Shown in pieces: positions 1 through 12,155 of a stretch of DNA of 64,000 bases. The notes below the pieces were generated by a model. That model was not told the origin of the DNA. It saw only the letters and a list, made by a program, of their open reading frames with translations, and did no database searches. This DNA is from Azadirachta indica (Eukaryota; Streptophyta; Magnoliopsida; Sapindales; Meliaceae): assembly GCA_022749755.1 (NCBI GenBank), contig CM040448.1, positions 8,430,481 through 8,494,480 of the forward strand. The letters run 5' to 3'. Position 1 is the stretch's first letter; every line of letters starts with the position of its first letter. A program made the position numbers and the translations under genes.

Positions 1-570
1 CTGAAAGGAAGAAAATGTCAGATGGCCAGAGAAGTTATGAAGTCAGTGATAATTAATACTCAGTTTATACTCTCTTTCATTTCTCCATAACTTGAGATAT
101 AACTTTCTATCAAAATCATTGTTGCGATGCTATGTGATGCAGCAACCATTTGTTATCATTCTAGTATGCTATATGCATTTGTTAGCCTAACAAAATAGAA
201 ACTGATATGAAGAGCTCTTTCTGAATGCGGCTGTGTCTTATAACCTTATAGGGAAGAAATGTTACATGCTAAATTTTCAGAAAAACAGAGCTTCCGTTAT
301 TCTCTTCAGGTTGATCATTTCATTGCAGATGCAGAGATTTTCCCAAGTACAAGCCAATAATAAATAATGACTAAATTGCAATAAATGCCTCCAGTGATTG
401 GATTGTAGGGCAATGACCGGACCTAGTACTGGGCTATTTTTTCTGCAGAAATAGTTTAAAAAGTCTGCTGCACTGTTTTATGCATAATTAAAAAGACATG
501 GAAACATTGTTTGAGGTAAAAACTTCACTTTTGCTCCAAGTGTTAACAATTCCAAATAGGCATAGCTTAC

Positions 571-775
571 TTGGCGTAGGGACTGCAGTAATCTTTGGAC
601 AGACATGCAACAACTTAAAGACAATGATTCCTTCGGGAATGAACTTTTCCAGCGCCCATGCAACAACATACTTGCTTTTCCTGTTTCCCTTGATTGCTAT
701 TGCAACAGTTAAAGCAGGAGAAGTTGGCAATTCAAGCTTGCCTTCTGGTTCAGCAATATCTTTTACCGCCATCAT
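571..775 (-). CDS. USP/U-box kinase, first coding exon (partial)
   Basis: This is the first coding exon of a minus-strand gene that leaves the window on the left. Reading from ATG at 775, the product has an acidic lead (about residues 1-20), then TVAIAIKGNRKSKYVVAWAL and FKLLHVCPKITAVPTP. This is the start of a universal-stress-protein (Usp) domain as found at the N-terminus of plant U-box E3/receptor-like cytoplasmic kinases of the PUB35/PUB51-54 type. In those proteins a Usp domain precedes a coiled coil, a kinase domain and a U-box. The exon ends at a GTAAGC donor (565-570) after Pro-Thr-Pro, where paralogs also splice. A pyrimidine-rich CAG acceptor on the minus strand ends exactly at base 1, so exon 2 probably begins just outside. 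The kinase and U-box are not visible, so a Usp-kinase without a U-box cannot be excluded. Confidence 0.75.
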
Positions 776-1722
776 TCTGCCACTTCATGTAAAACTGGAT
801 CCTCTGTAGCATCAAACCAGGAAATTATACAAAAATCAATGCCATATAGCTATAATATTTAGCGCACTGAACCACCATAGGATCGTAGAGAATGAATTAT
901 TCTCAATTTGTTCAAGTTCATTAACCGCCCCCAGATAAAAATTTGCAATAGAATCCAATTACAATGGCTTTAATATAAATCATACAATGATTAGGATACA
1001 AAACTGACCATATCAGATAGAGAACAAACAGTATAAATGGAACAAAAGCCACGAGACAGCCAGAAAGAGTGGGAATTGAGAACCAAGCAATACTTTTAGA
1101 GTTGAATCTCATATAGAAAGAACCAAAACGAACAAAAAACAAAAAAAAAAATTCTCAGCAAACAATACAAGTGACATAATACACCCATAAACAAAAAAAC
1201 AAATACCCCAGATTATTTCCAAATTAAAAATTTGTGTGTTAGTAAATGATGTTAGACAAGAACACAAAATATTTGATGAAATGAAGAAGAAAAAAATGCA
1301 TCCAAGAAATTAAAAGAAATTTTTGACAGAATCTACCTAAAGCTCAAAAAACTTAAAAATTAAGGAAACAACCAACCCAATAATCAGTGTTCATAATGAA
1401 ACAACAGAAAAAACAGAAAACTGCAATAACCCAAAAGCCAAAAACTGAAAACTAGAAGAGAAAGCAAAGCATACCACTAGTATTAAATTACAGAGTGGAG
1501 TTCCCTCCTCAACTCAGCTCCAGAAGAAAAAGAAGAACAACGCGAACCCGTATTTCTCCGTCTGTAGAAACACTTTCCACCTTGAAGCAACTCCAACTTT
1601 TGCTTCTCTAATCATAAATACAGGAAGGTCCGGTTCGGTTAGAAATGAAAATGAGCAGACGAGTTCCTTTAAAGATGAATTCCGTGGCGTAGGCAGCTGA
1701 GACGCGAGCCATTGACTCACTG
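776..1722 (-). other. 5' UTR / promoter-proximal region of the USP/U-box gene
   Basis: This stretch lies upstream of the exon at 571-775. It holds no conserved coding sequence. Open frames such as 1514-1720 on the minus strand have no recognisable domain and would at most be upstream ORFs. The less AT-rich part at about 1490-1720 is a plausible transcribed leader, possibly with a leader intron in the A-rich 900-1450 stretch. The transcription start cannot be fixed from the sequence. Confidence 0.35.
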
Positions 1723-1723
1723 A

Positions 1724-2040
1724 CTATAATCTGAAAATAACATTAAAATTTATTCCGTATTTTCCCAATGGGATTTTGTAAAATATCAACTTGTAATTGG
1801 TGACGTCATTTCTGAAAAGCATCGAGTTGTTCAGATTCAACAGTACTGTTTGAAGACATAGTTAGCTTTGCTTTGTTGTCAATAAAACGACAATTATTTT
1901 TTTATTATTTTATTTTTCATGTTAGTTTCCCCGTTTCTGCAAGGCAGTTTAACTTAATGGGACCCACTTGCCTTGCCTAGCCTTGGCCCGCAGATTTAAT
2001 ATTTTATCAAGAAGAGTGAAGAGAAATTTCTTTGACGGTG
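1724..2040. repeat. Direct repeat R1, copy 1 (USP/U-box gene upstream region)
   Basis: This block is nearly identical to 7199-7505. Shared landmarks in order are AATCTGAAAATAACATTAAA, TTGGTGACGTCATTTCTGAA, CAGTACTGTTTGAAGA, TTGTTGTCAATAAAACGACA and CCCGCAGATTTAATATTTTA. It begins directly upstream of the transcribed part of the USP/U-box gene and contains a TGACGTCA palindrome (bZIP/ACGT-type site) at about 1801-1808, so it probably includes that gene's promoter. Confidence 0.85.
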
Positions 2041-2740
2041 AACTAAGAGTTGAGTAATTAATCTAAATATTACGTGTCCATATCCAATAATTTTCATTTA
2101 TTAATAATTTAATAAAAAATAAATAAAATTACGCAGCATTTATTTTTTTATTTAAATTTGATTAAAATATAAATTTAATTAATATTATTTTTTTAAATAT
2201 TTAAATATAATTTTTACTCACTTATTTTTTAAAATAAAAAATTTAAAATTGATATATTGACATATATATTATAAAAATTTTTAATTTACACATTAAATTA
2301 TTGATAAATATAAATATTAAATAATAAATTAAAAATATTATTAATAAATAAAATATTTAAAATTAATCAAATGTTCATTCATTTAAATTTAAATATCAAA
2401 AATTTTAAATTAATTATATACAAATATTTTAATAAATATTTATATATAAATTAAAAATAAATAATTTTTAAATATTTAAATAATTATATTTAAATTACAA
2501 CTAAAAAAATAAACATGTCCTAGATAAAAAAATTATTAAAAATATAAATTTAACTATTTTTAAATAATATAAAAAGTTGTTGAGGTACCGTTTTATCCAT
2601 AAATTTATATTAAAAATTGGTCACTTGATTTTTTATTTTTATAACAGTCGATTAAACAATTAAGTTATTTTTTTAAATATAAAAAGTATTATTAAAATAA
2701 ATATAAAAAAATAATTAAAAAGAGTAGGCATGAAATGAAA
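2041..2740. other. AT-rich non-coding DNA
   Basis: Almost pure A/T with short homopolymer runs and no coding potential, RNA gene or clear element end that I can see. Confidence 0.6.
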
Positions 2741-2960
2741 TGTAACGACCAAAGAGTCCAAAGGAACATCACATCACATCACATCACATCATACTTCACG
2801 AGAGAAGAGGAAGCAGAAGAGAGGACCCCACCCAAGACTACAACTAGCAACGCGTTTTTTCTTTCCTCTTAGCCTCTTCAACCGGAGTCAACTTCACTCA
2901 TATTTCGTTCCACGTGAAGTTCACCGCAGACAGGGTGGCTATTTGACAGTTGTTGGGTTG
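2741..2960. other. Isolated GC-richer island with pentanucleotide repeat and G-box
   Basis: A 220-bp stretch of ordinary base composition set in very AT-rich DNA. It carries a perfect (ACATC)5 run at about 2766-2790, a purine-rich segment, a pyrimidine-rich segment and a CACGTG G-box core near 2912. It reads like a promoter plus 5' leader but no open frame follows; downstream DNA is AT-rich. It may be the relic of a deleted gene. Confidence 0.4.
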
Positions 2961-4079
2961 TATTTGTACATTTTAAATAAAAACAAGACATATTTAACTT
3001 GAATTCTATCTGTTTAATAATAGGATTAAAAATTTTAATTTTAATTTTTTAACATATTTTTAATATATTTTAATACATATTTTACAATATTTATATTATC
3101 ATTTATCTAATTATTGTTAAATTTTATTCAAAATAATATTAATATTTTTTAAAATAATAAAAATATATTAAATTATAAATAAGTTAAAATGAAATAATTA
3201 TTTAAATAATTAATCGTATTGTAAGTAAATTTAAATGTTAAGATCTCTAAACCCGAACTTCATTTAATTACTAATCGTGTTACATTGTTATGATTTATTT
3301 ATTAATCGTGTCATTTTAAGTAAATTTAAATTCATTAATTTCGTGTCATACTTGTGTTGATTAATAAGTCACGTAAAAAATTATCAGCCCTAATTGAAAA
3401 TGGCAATGGGTTGGGTCGGGTTGGAGGGAGCTTCACATTTTCTCTTTTATATTTCATTTTGATCTTCCTTTCTCACTTTATTATGGATGAATTTAATATG
3501 TTAAAAATAAGAAAATTTCTAAGTGAAGTATAAAAAATTTGTCATCCCTAAATTTCACTCAAATTTTTATTTTTAATTTTTATTAAAATTATTTTCCCTT
3601 TCAATTCTTAAACATCCCATCATATATTTGTTCTCTAATAACAAATAAATAAGTTCAATGAATCTTAAAAAAAATTAAATTTAGATTCATTTCATTCAAC
3701 TAACACACCCGTTCAAATATATTAATTATTAAATAGTTGATAGTTTTCAATATTCATTTCACTTAACATTTACTTTTAAAACATCCAGTATTCATTGACC
3801 AATATTTTCTTCTTAAAATTGTTTAATAAATAGTAATGTATTAAATGCACGGCGACTTTTATCTTGATCTAAATACAATATATTTTAGTCGAACTCGAAT
3901 ATAATGTTTCTAGTGTACAAATATATTAAATAAATACTAAACAAGAAATTTTATATTTACAATCAAAAGTGTTCATTGAATTATTTAAAATATAATTTAA
4001 TAATTACAATATATAGTATTTTTATATTATAAATATAATGTAGTGTTACTCTAAAAATATTATGGTGATTATCAAATTT
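2961..4079. repeat. AT-rich DNA containing direct repeat R2, copy 1
   Basis: Non-coding. The part from about 3547 to 3850 (landmarks AACATCCCATCATATATTTG, TAAATAGTTGATAGTTTTC and TATTCATTGACCAATATTTT) reappears at about 8690-8970, so the R1-to-R2 stretch (1.7-3.85 kb) and 7.2-8.97 kb are two diverged copies of one segment. Confidence 0.75.
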
Positions 4080-7000
4080 TCCTTTATTAAAAAAAAAAAA
4101 AGCAATTATACAAATTTCAACAAATTAATTAAGGAATAGAAAAGGACCCAAGTCAAAGTCTTTACCCGTACTTAGTTTTGCTTAGCATGCTTTCAGTTTT
4201 GACTATTCTTCCCACCTAATCAAAGGACTTGCCCATGTTACTGTCAAGTCTCCCCTATGATTTCTAGTCATACATTCACTTTAATAATGTTTGAGAAATA
4301 ATATGATTCATATATTTCTCAATTTTTGAATATATGTATGAATGTAACGTTGAGTTTTCATATAAATTATTATAAGACTGATATATGAGAAAATAAAATA
4401 TATAGTAATATAATTATGGTAAATATCATACATAATTATAAGATTAACAATTGAAATGTTATCAACATAATTGATGATCCTCTAAATTAATTAAGGTTAT
4501 ATTAATGTTAAAATCACTTGATCAATTATATTAATAATTAAGATTACATAAAATTTTAAAAATTCTAACATAAAATAGGATTATCATTTGTCTACTACTT
4601 AACTTTTAACCTAATCTCAAGTTATTAATTTATCATTTCTAATAATGCATTCACTTACCAATCAGCTATTATTCCCTCAACTTTGTCAAACAACTTGTAA
4701 TTGTAGGGAACGTTTTTGTCAAATACTATAAAATTTATTCAGTAATAAATATATCTTAAATTGTTGTAGGAGCACAAAAAATTTGAAAAAGAAATAAATT
4801 TGTAATGTTACAAATCTTTCATATATTTAAAAAATAATTAAATTTTGTAAGCAAGGATTAATTTAAATCAACTACATTCCCTTAAGGAAGCTTCAACATC
4901 ATTAGTAAAGTGATTTATGAAAATTAATTGAATTTGGATGTGTCTATTATAATTAATTAATTAATTACTTAGTTAAATAGATGAAATTGTAAATTCAAAT
5001 GTGTTCTATAATTTAATTAATTTGTGGATATATATATATATACACGTATGTATTATATTTATTTATTTATTTATTTTATTTATTTTGACTTCATTTCAGT
5101 CTTATCCACATGAGATGGAAAATTTTTCTTCAATTCAAAATAATAATAATACTAACCCCTTGCAAAGTATAATTATTCCAATAATGTGTTATTCACTAAG
5201 GGGCTCGTTGAAGTTGTAATTGACAAATAATAAACAATTTATTTTATAATTTTTGATTAAAATTGTGTTGGGTAGAATATATATATATATATATAAAAGA
5301 TGATTATTTCATATTGTCATCTAACAATAACTTTTATCCGAAGTCTTTTTTAGAAAAAGATCATAAACTTTAATTTTATTCTATTTATCTTTATTATTAC
5401 ATTACAATTTATTTATTAGTTCTACTCTTTATACCCTTATCCTTACATTACAAATTTATCAATTACATTCGCTAAGTTTTCAATTTTCCGCTACTTAAAT
5501 TAATTTATCTTGATATTATAATTTTGATCTTTAATTATTATGAGTCGTTATACTCTTATTATTTTTTATATAATTTTTATACTATTCATAATTATTATTA
5601 TAACGGGGGATACTCTCTTTTTTTTTTTTTTTTTTAAATTTTTGAGCTTTCAATTTGTATTATCAAACTCTAGGTATTAAATGAGAAACATTGTATTCAC
5701 AATCACCAGACTTGTGTATTGGTCGAATTATTTAAATATAATTTAACAATTAATGTAAGACAATTTTAATATTAAATTATCAAAAAAAATTAAATAAAAT
5801 ATTATTGTAACATTTTATTTTTATATATATTATATCCATTTAAAAAATTATGTTAACTTTTATTATATTTTCTTTAAAAAATTATGAAATTATAAATAAA
5901 ATAAGAAGAAATATATGTTCTATATATTTGTGTGTGTATTTTCTTTTTTTTTAACATTTTTATTAAAATTAAAGTATATTATTTAGCAATAATATAAAAT
6001 ACGTTTAATTATTAATTTTATTAACAAATAATATTAAATTCTCTTATTCTTTTATATGTTATTTATATTTTTATAATAAATATAATAAATTTAATATAAT
6101 CTTTTAAATGAATATAGTGTATATAGAAATAAAATAGTAAAAAAATATTTTAAAATTTTTTAACAATTAAATATCATATTACTATTAAGAAAGTAAAAAA
6201 ACAGGTTAAAAAGTATTACCATATAGGTTTAATCTATCTTATTGTTAGATTTTTTTAATAATAATTTTTTAAAATTTTTATTAAAATAATAAATTTTTTA
6301 TCCTTGGAATCTTGTTACAAATATTAAAATAAAGAATAAATTATTATAATTAAAAAAAGTGTAAAAAATATTAAAAATAGAGACTAAATTATTATAATTA
6401 AAATAATAATTTTTAATTTATAATTATTTAAAATTTTTGGGGTACAAATAATATTTATCTAATTTGTCAATAAAAATTAAGGATATCTGTAAATTGTCCA
6501 AACTTAAGAAAAATTTGTTCTTCTCACCAACATGAGGAGTAACTGTTTATTTCTCCAAATATTAAAGGGTGTATGCTAATTTTCTTTAATAAAAAATAAA
6601 TTATTGTGATTATCAATTTTTTTAAAATAGTAATTGGATAAATTTGAACAAATTATTCAGGAATAGAAAAGGACCCGAGTCAAAGTCTTCATAGATACTT
6701 AGCTTTTTTCGGTTTTTGGCAACTCTTCCTACCTAATCCAGGATTTGCCCACCATATTATTCTCAGCTATGATTTTCACTTTAATAATGTTTGAGAAATA
6801 ATATGATTCTGTTAGTGTTGACACATCTTTTGACAGCATTGAAATCTTGTTAATATAATGCAAAGACTATTAAATTAAAATAAACAATATATATATTATA
6901 TTTTAATAGATTTAGTTTATGTTGTAATAATCTCTACTTTTAAATATACTAAAATTTGTATGATACTTTAATTTTTTTAGAAAATTTTAAATTACCGGAA

Positions 7001-7160
7001 TAGGTAGAAATTAAGTGTTAGATAAAAATGACATTGAAAAGATTTGAAAACTTGAAAATTTGAAGAAAATGTAAGGATATCTTTTATAGTCAAGAGATAT
7101 GATTTTATTTCTTTTTTAATTAAGATTACTCTCTTTAGAGCAAAATATATTTTTTTTATT
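4080..7160. repeat. Segmental repeat A, copy 1
   Basis: A non-coding block repeated at about 45350-47520 and, in part, at 47930-49676. The match runs through 4080-5760 and resumes at about 6600-7160; 5760-6600 is extra DNA in this copy. Within the block a shorter motif, GTCAAAGTC followed about 60-80 bp later by CTACCTAATC and then TTTAATAATGTTTGAGAAAT, occurs twice (about 4150 and 6670). I find no open reading frame of substance; the short open frame at 5001-5219 is low-complexity and is not conserved in the other copies. Confidence 0.8.
5276..5296. repeat. (TA)n microsatellite
   Basis: A simple alternating TA run; the equivalent positions in the other copies of repeat A are shorter or absent. 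Confidence 0.85.
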
Positions 7161-7198
7161 TGCCATATTTTCTTTTAACGTGTAGTCAGCTAAAGAGA

Positions 7199-7505
7199 AT
7201 GTAATCTGAAAATAACATTAAAATTTATTCCGTATTTTTCTAATGGGATTTTGTAAAATATCAAATTGTAATTGGTGACGTCATTTCTGAAAAGATCGAG
7301 TTTTTAAGATTCAACAGTACTGTTTGAAGAGATAGTTAGCTTTGCTTTGTTGTCAATAAAACGACAATTATTTTTTTACTATTTTATTTTTCATGTTAGC
7401 TTCCTCGTTTCTGCAAGCAAGTTTAAATTAATGGGACCCACTTGCCTAGCGTAGGCTTAGCCCGCAGATTTAATATTTTATCTAGAAGAACGAAGAGAAA
7501 TTTCT
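7199..7505. repeat. Direct repeat R1, copy 2
   Basis: Second copy of the upstream region of the USP/U-box gene (see 1724-2040). It carries the same TGACGTCA palindrome but no adjacent coding exon. It ends where the Mutator-like element and its target duplication begin, so the element inserted near or after the copy's right edge. Confidence 0.85.
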
Positions 7506-7522
7506 TCATTTATTAATAATAT

Positions 7523-8511
7523 GGGGTTTTAACGCATGCCTCCCTGAGGTTTAGCTTTTTAACACTTAGAAAGAAGGTTTGTTTAATGCACACATACCTC
7601 CCCTACAAATTTTCACTTCCATCCAAAATTATAAAAAAGACACATTTACCCTTCATTTACCATTCTAAATAAAACCAAAATTTTAAACTTAAAATATTTT
7701 TTTAATTAAAATAATATATTATTAAAAAGTGAAGAAAAGAGAATACAAAAAAAACTATAAGTTCAGTAAAAATTAAAGTTTGAAAGGAATTATAGGTAAA
7801 TGAGAATTAAAACTGATCATTTCATATAGAGTACAAAATAATGTGAAAAATAATGATGAAATTTTAATAAAAAGTGGAATCACAGTACAAGTAAGACTTT
7901 CTATCCTTCCGAATAAACACAAATAGCATTAATAATAGAAAGTGTAAAAATTTATTATCTCATTTTATTAAGAATTATTTATACTTAGATAATTTCATCA
8001 ATTCAAAAAAAAAATGAACAATTAAATGATAAATAAAAAATTAGATAAGTAATAGAGATGGTCCTCCGTCTTTAGTAACCTGAACCTCCAATGTTTTATT
8101 TTATAATTAAAAGAAATAAGGATTTACTTGATAACTTTATAATTAAAGTTTTTTAAAGTAAAATTTTTACAAATAAAATTTTTATAGGTGGAGTAAAAAT
8201 AAATGGAGTAAAATTTTTTATAGATATGTGTTAGAACCCTTTATTTCTAAATTTTAATTTTTGCTGAACCTATAGTTCCTTTTATATTTTCTTTTTTTTT
8301 ATTTTTCAATAATATATTATTTTAATTAAAAAATATCTCAAGCTTAAAATTTTATTTTTATTTCAAAAATAGCGAATGAAGGGTAAATGTGTTTTTTCTA
8401 TAATTATGAATGGAAGTGGAAGTCTGTATGGGAGGTATGTGTGCATTAAGTCAAACTTTCTTTCTAAATGTTAAAAAGTTAAATTTCAGTGGAAGTATGT
8501 GTCAAAACCCC
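7523..8511. mobile_element. Mutator-like non-autonomous element with long inverted ends
   Basis: The element starts GGGGTTTTAACGCATGCCTC and its end, read on the other strand, starts GGGGTTTTGACACATACTTC. The inverted ends match over roughly 290 bp, including ATGCACACATACCTCCC and ACACATTTACCCTTCATT. It is flanked by a perfect 10-bp direct repeat TTAATAATAT (7513-7522 and 8512-8521). Long inverted ends and a 9-11 bp target duplication are the mark of Mutator superfamily elements. The roughly 400-bp interior has no transposase or captured gene that I recognise, so it would need a transposase from elsewhere. Confidence 0.88.
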
Positions 8512-8689
8512 TTAATAATATTAAATTAATTAATTAATCAATTTTTATTTATTAATAATATAACGAGAAATGAATGAGATTAAAGTAGTGTTTTTTTTTA
8601 ATTTCAACATAATTAAAATCTCAATTTAACTAAAAAATAAATTCAATTAATTTTTTTTAAATTTCTAAATTTCAAAATTTTATTATCCC

Positions 8690-8986
8690 TAAATTTCACT
8701 CAAATTTTAGTAAAATTATTTTCCCTTTCCATTCTGAAACATCCCATCATATATTTGTTTTCTAATAAAAAATAAATAAGTTCAATGAATCTTAAAAAAA
8801 AATTTAAATTTAGATTCATTTTATTCAACTAATACCCGTTCAAATATATTATTTATTAAATAGTTGATAGTTTTCGATATTCATTTCACTTAACATTTAC
8901 TTTTAAAACATACACTATTCATTGACCAATATTTTCTTCTTAAAATTGTTTAATGAATATTAATACATTAAATAGTTGATAGTTTT
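8690..8986. repeat. Direct repeat R2, copy 2, and LINE target duplication (left)
   Basis: Second copy of the 3547-3850 sequence. Its last part (about 8870-8970) is itself tandemly repeated at 16267-16350, beyond the LINE, with a period of about 112 bp. The final 14 bp TAGTTGATAGTTTT (8973-8986) are the left target-site duplication of the LINE. Confidence 0.8.
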
Positions 8987-9297
8987 GCTTCTAGCATAAC
9001 TCTTTCTAGAGTTCTCTGCGTGGAAGTTAACTCATGCTAGTGGGCGTGCGTTCTTCACTCAGCTTCTCTAAACTCTATCCAAACCGTTCAACACTCTAAA
9101 TCACAGCCATTCACAACTCTATCTAACTAGTCATCAAAGTTCTTAGCTTTTACTGTGTTTTTAACCCAAAAGTATGAACACAGAGGATTTGATACAGCTT
9201 TACAAACTCCCTCTCCCTGTCAGAAGAAGAAAGCGAAGTTAACACTGTAGGTGGCAATGCTGCAGCAGTGGGCAAATAGAAAATAGAACTCTATCTT

Positions 9298-9960
9298 GTG
9301 GGAAAAATTTTGAGCAATAAACTAGTGAATAAAGAAGGCTTCCAGACTGCCATTAAACATATCTGGAAAACTGTTCAAGAGGTAAAACTTAAAAGCCTGG
9401 GTAATAATAAATTTACTTTCCAGTTCAAGGCTGCAACGGACAGAAAACGAATATTATTAGGTGGTCCTTGGAGCTTTGACAGAGCTCTTATTACATTAGC
9501 AGAGCTAAGTGGTGTTGGAGATATATCAAAGGTGGAGTTCATGAGAGCATCCTTTTGGGTGCAAATCCATAACATGCCAGTAATCTATATGACGAAGGAT
9601 ATAGGTTATTGCTTGGGAAATCTTATTGGAAATGTAGAAGAGGTTGACACTGATCTGTCTGGGGATGTATTGGGTCAATGCCTTCGGGTCAAAATTAATT
9701 TGAATATCTCAATACCACTCAAAAGAGGAGTTAAGATTTAGTTAGAGGGAATAGAGGAAGTGACCATTTTGTCATTGCAATATGAAAGATTGCCAGATTA
9801 TTGCTTCAATTGTGGCGAATTGGTCACCTACACAGAGAATGCACAGTCCTATTTCCAAATCATGGAGAAGAAGGTTTAGGAAACTCTTTCAAATATGGAT
9901 GGTGGTGGAGCGACAAGCCCGTATGAAAAATTTCGGAGCTCTAAGTTAAACGAGAAAGAA
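9298..9960 (+). pseudogene. LINE ORF1 fragment (DUF4283, zinc knuckle)
   Basis: The frame shows a DUF4283-type nucleic-acid-binding segment: RILLGGPWSFDRALITLAEL, then SFWVQIHNMPVIYMTKDIGY and ending LRVKINLNISIPLKRGVKI. A TAG stop follows at about 9739. In the same frame beyond it, YERLPDYCFNCGEL is the start of the zinc knuckle that normally follows, after which the frame shifts. ORF1 proteins of plant L1 elements bind the element RNA. The true start is unclear; no ATG precedes the conserved part in frame, and the open frame starts with GTG. Non-functional. Confidence 0.8.
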
Positions 9961-10012
9961 CCGGAAAAGGTTAAAGCAGCATACAGAAACTACGATAGGG
10001 AGAAACTACGAT

Positions 10013-11470
10013 AGGGATGGCAATAGGGCAAGGTGGAGGCGGGGAGGCATACTCCATTCTTCACTCCTTTTTTATTTTAACATCATTTTTCGTTTTATTT
10101 TCTCAATAAATTTAATTGAGTAGGGATGGAAAATCCTCCTATGAAGAATAAATTTTCTGTTCTTGTATCAACTTTTTATTTTATATTATTTTATAAATTA
10201 ATTTTTTTTATTAATATAATAATTTAATTAACTTAAATAAAAATATCATTAACATATTATAATATAATTTAAATAAAAATTATCATTTAAAAATATTAAA
10301 ATAATATCTTTAAATGAAAATTAAAATAATAACACATATTATTTCAATAATTAATAGTAAAAATAAAATAATAAAATAATTAATGTATCAAATTCTAATA
10401 ATGCACATAATGCTACTGTTATTTTTTTCTATGTTGACTCTGGCTCCGTCGTCTTCTTTAATACTTCACTTCTACAATATTAAATAAAAAAAATATAACA
10501 CTTTTAATTTATTGTTAATTAATTGAAAATTGAGATGATATTTTATGAGTAGTTGTGAATAAATAAAATTATATAATAACATTTTAAATTTATCTCATTT
10601 ATATCTTCACAATATATATGATATTCAGTTTTTGTAAAAAAACTTGAATTTGAACTAGAACACGAACTTGATGATAGAAACAAACTCATAGAGAATTTAG
10701 TTAGTTAAATATTAAATAAAATAAAATAAATTAAAATTTAACTCAATGTAATTAATAATTTCATACCTTTAATTTCAACCTATAACCAATTTTGAGCACA
10801 CATTAAAATCTCTAATATTTTGAGATGTAATATACTACAACGTAGATTTACAAATCTATCACTAATGCTGAATATTCTATTTTTAACAGTATATATCTTT
10901 TGACTCTTTTTTTAAGTTTGTGGCAATTGAAAGAAAATGACCAAATTTATAAGAAAACCACTTAGAGTGTGAAAATTCAAAGGAAATTGATTTTGCCAAT
11001 TGCAACTGCCAAACACTAGCCACGAAGCCCTAGCCGTAAAGCATGTCTATATTGATTTTGCTAATTTGAATTTGAGATGTGAAAATTGAATGGAAAAAAT
11101 ATTATTCAAGATCCTTTAATATTAAGTAACCCTATAAAGGATCATTAGACATACAATTTAGGGTCTTCTAAATTTTAATTTTTAATTTTTTTATTTTTAT
11201 ATTCTATTTTTTATAACATTAATTCATGATTCCATAATTTTTTATTACTAATTATATTTAATTATAATATAAAATTTAAAATTTGTAATATAAAAATATT
11301 TAAATATATAAAATTTAATTTATAAATTATAATATATTTATATTATATTTTAATAGAGAATGGAGGAGAGGAGGGTGGAGAGAGTTAAACTAATTTTCCA
11401 TCCTATTAATACATTAGAGATTAATTTCTTTCATTGCCTATAAATTTATCTGAATTCTTTCTGTAAATTT
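10013..11470. other. AT-rich insertion inside LINE ORF1
   Basis: Between the zinc-knuckle region and the rest of ORF1/ORF2 lies about 1.4 kb of very AT-rich sequence with no coding signal and no similarity to LINE proteins. Its left edge begins GGGATGGCAATAGGGCAAGG next to a short tandem copy of AGAAACTACGATAGGG. That G-rich start resembles the ends of some plant non-autonomous DNA transposons, but I could not find a matching inverted end on the right. Confidence 0.4.
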
Positions 11471-12155
11471 TTATGGTTTCGGGCCCATAGAGAATTTTGC
11501 AATTTCTAAACCACAACTTAGTAAAGATGATGTTAGAAGAACCAAAACAGAAGTATGAGAGAAAGATTGAGAAGCCACTGACTAACTTCTCGAGCATTAT
11601 AACACCACCAGTTGGAGATCAAACAGTACACAGAGAAGTCTAAGATGCCTCAAAGATCATGATTCTGAACTCATTAAATGAAGGTTTGATATTTGCAACG
11701 CAGGGCGGAAAATCCTTCTCCTTTGATACCCAAACAAGAGCAGGTACAACAAATAATGGTTTTGGGCCTCTTATCACTGGGCTCCAATTAGCTGATGAGA
11801 TCCAATCAACTCTGGAAAAGCTTGTACAGCGCACTACCTTAGCTGATACCAGATAAAGCAAAGCAAAGCCCAAGCAGAAAGTGGAAATTTAGGGTCAGTA
11901 CTGTGGATTACAGTAACAAAGCAGCAGTGCAGGACATTGTTAAAAGTCAAGAGAGCTTGAGTTGATTCAGAAGAAATGCAGATAAGAGTCCACATTCAAA
12001 AAGCCATATACCATACAGCCTCCCACAATGGAAGCAATAGAATCAGCTTCTCCTGCTCCTACCTCTCTGTCTAACGTTTCTTCATCAAAATCTCCCAATC
12101 AAATTACTCAGCACAATGAACAAGCGGGTGCTGGATCCCAGCCCCGCCTATACCA

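Noticed and set aside
498..809. 103-codon open frame on the plus strand over the USP exon
   Set aside because: It is antisense to a recognisable Usp-domain exon with a proper splice donor, and its own translation matches nothing I know.
1514..1720. 68-codon frame upstream of the USP/U-box gene as a separate gene
   Set aside because: No domain, low complexity at its C-terminus (poly-Phe from A-rich DNA) and a position in the expected leader; at most a uORF.
2766..2790. CRISPR-like or telomeric array
   Set aside because: A perfect 5-bp microsatellite with no spacers; eukaryotic context.
5001..5219. 72-codon hydrophobic frame in repeat A
   Set aside because: Made of microsatellite-like TTTA repeats; the frame is not kept in the other copies of the repeat.
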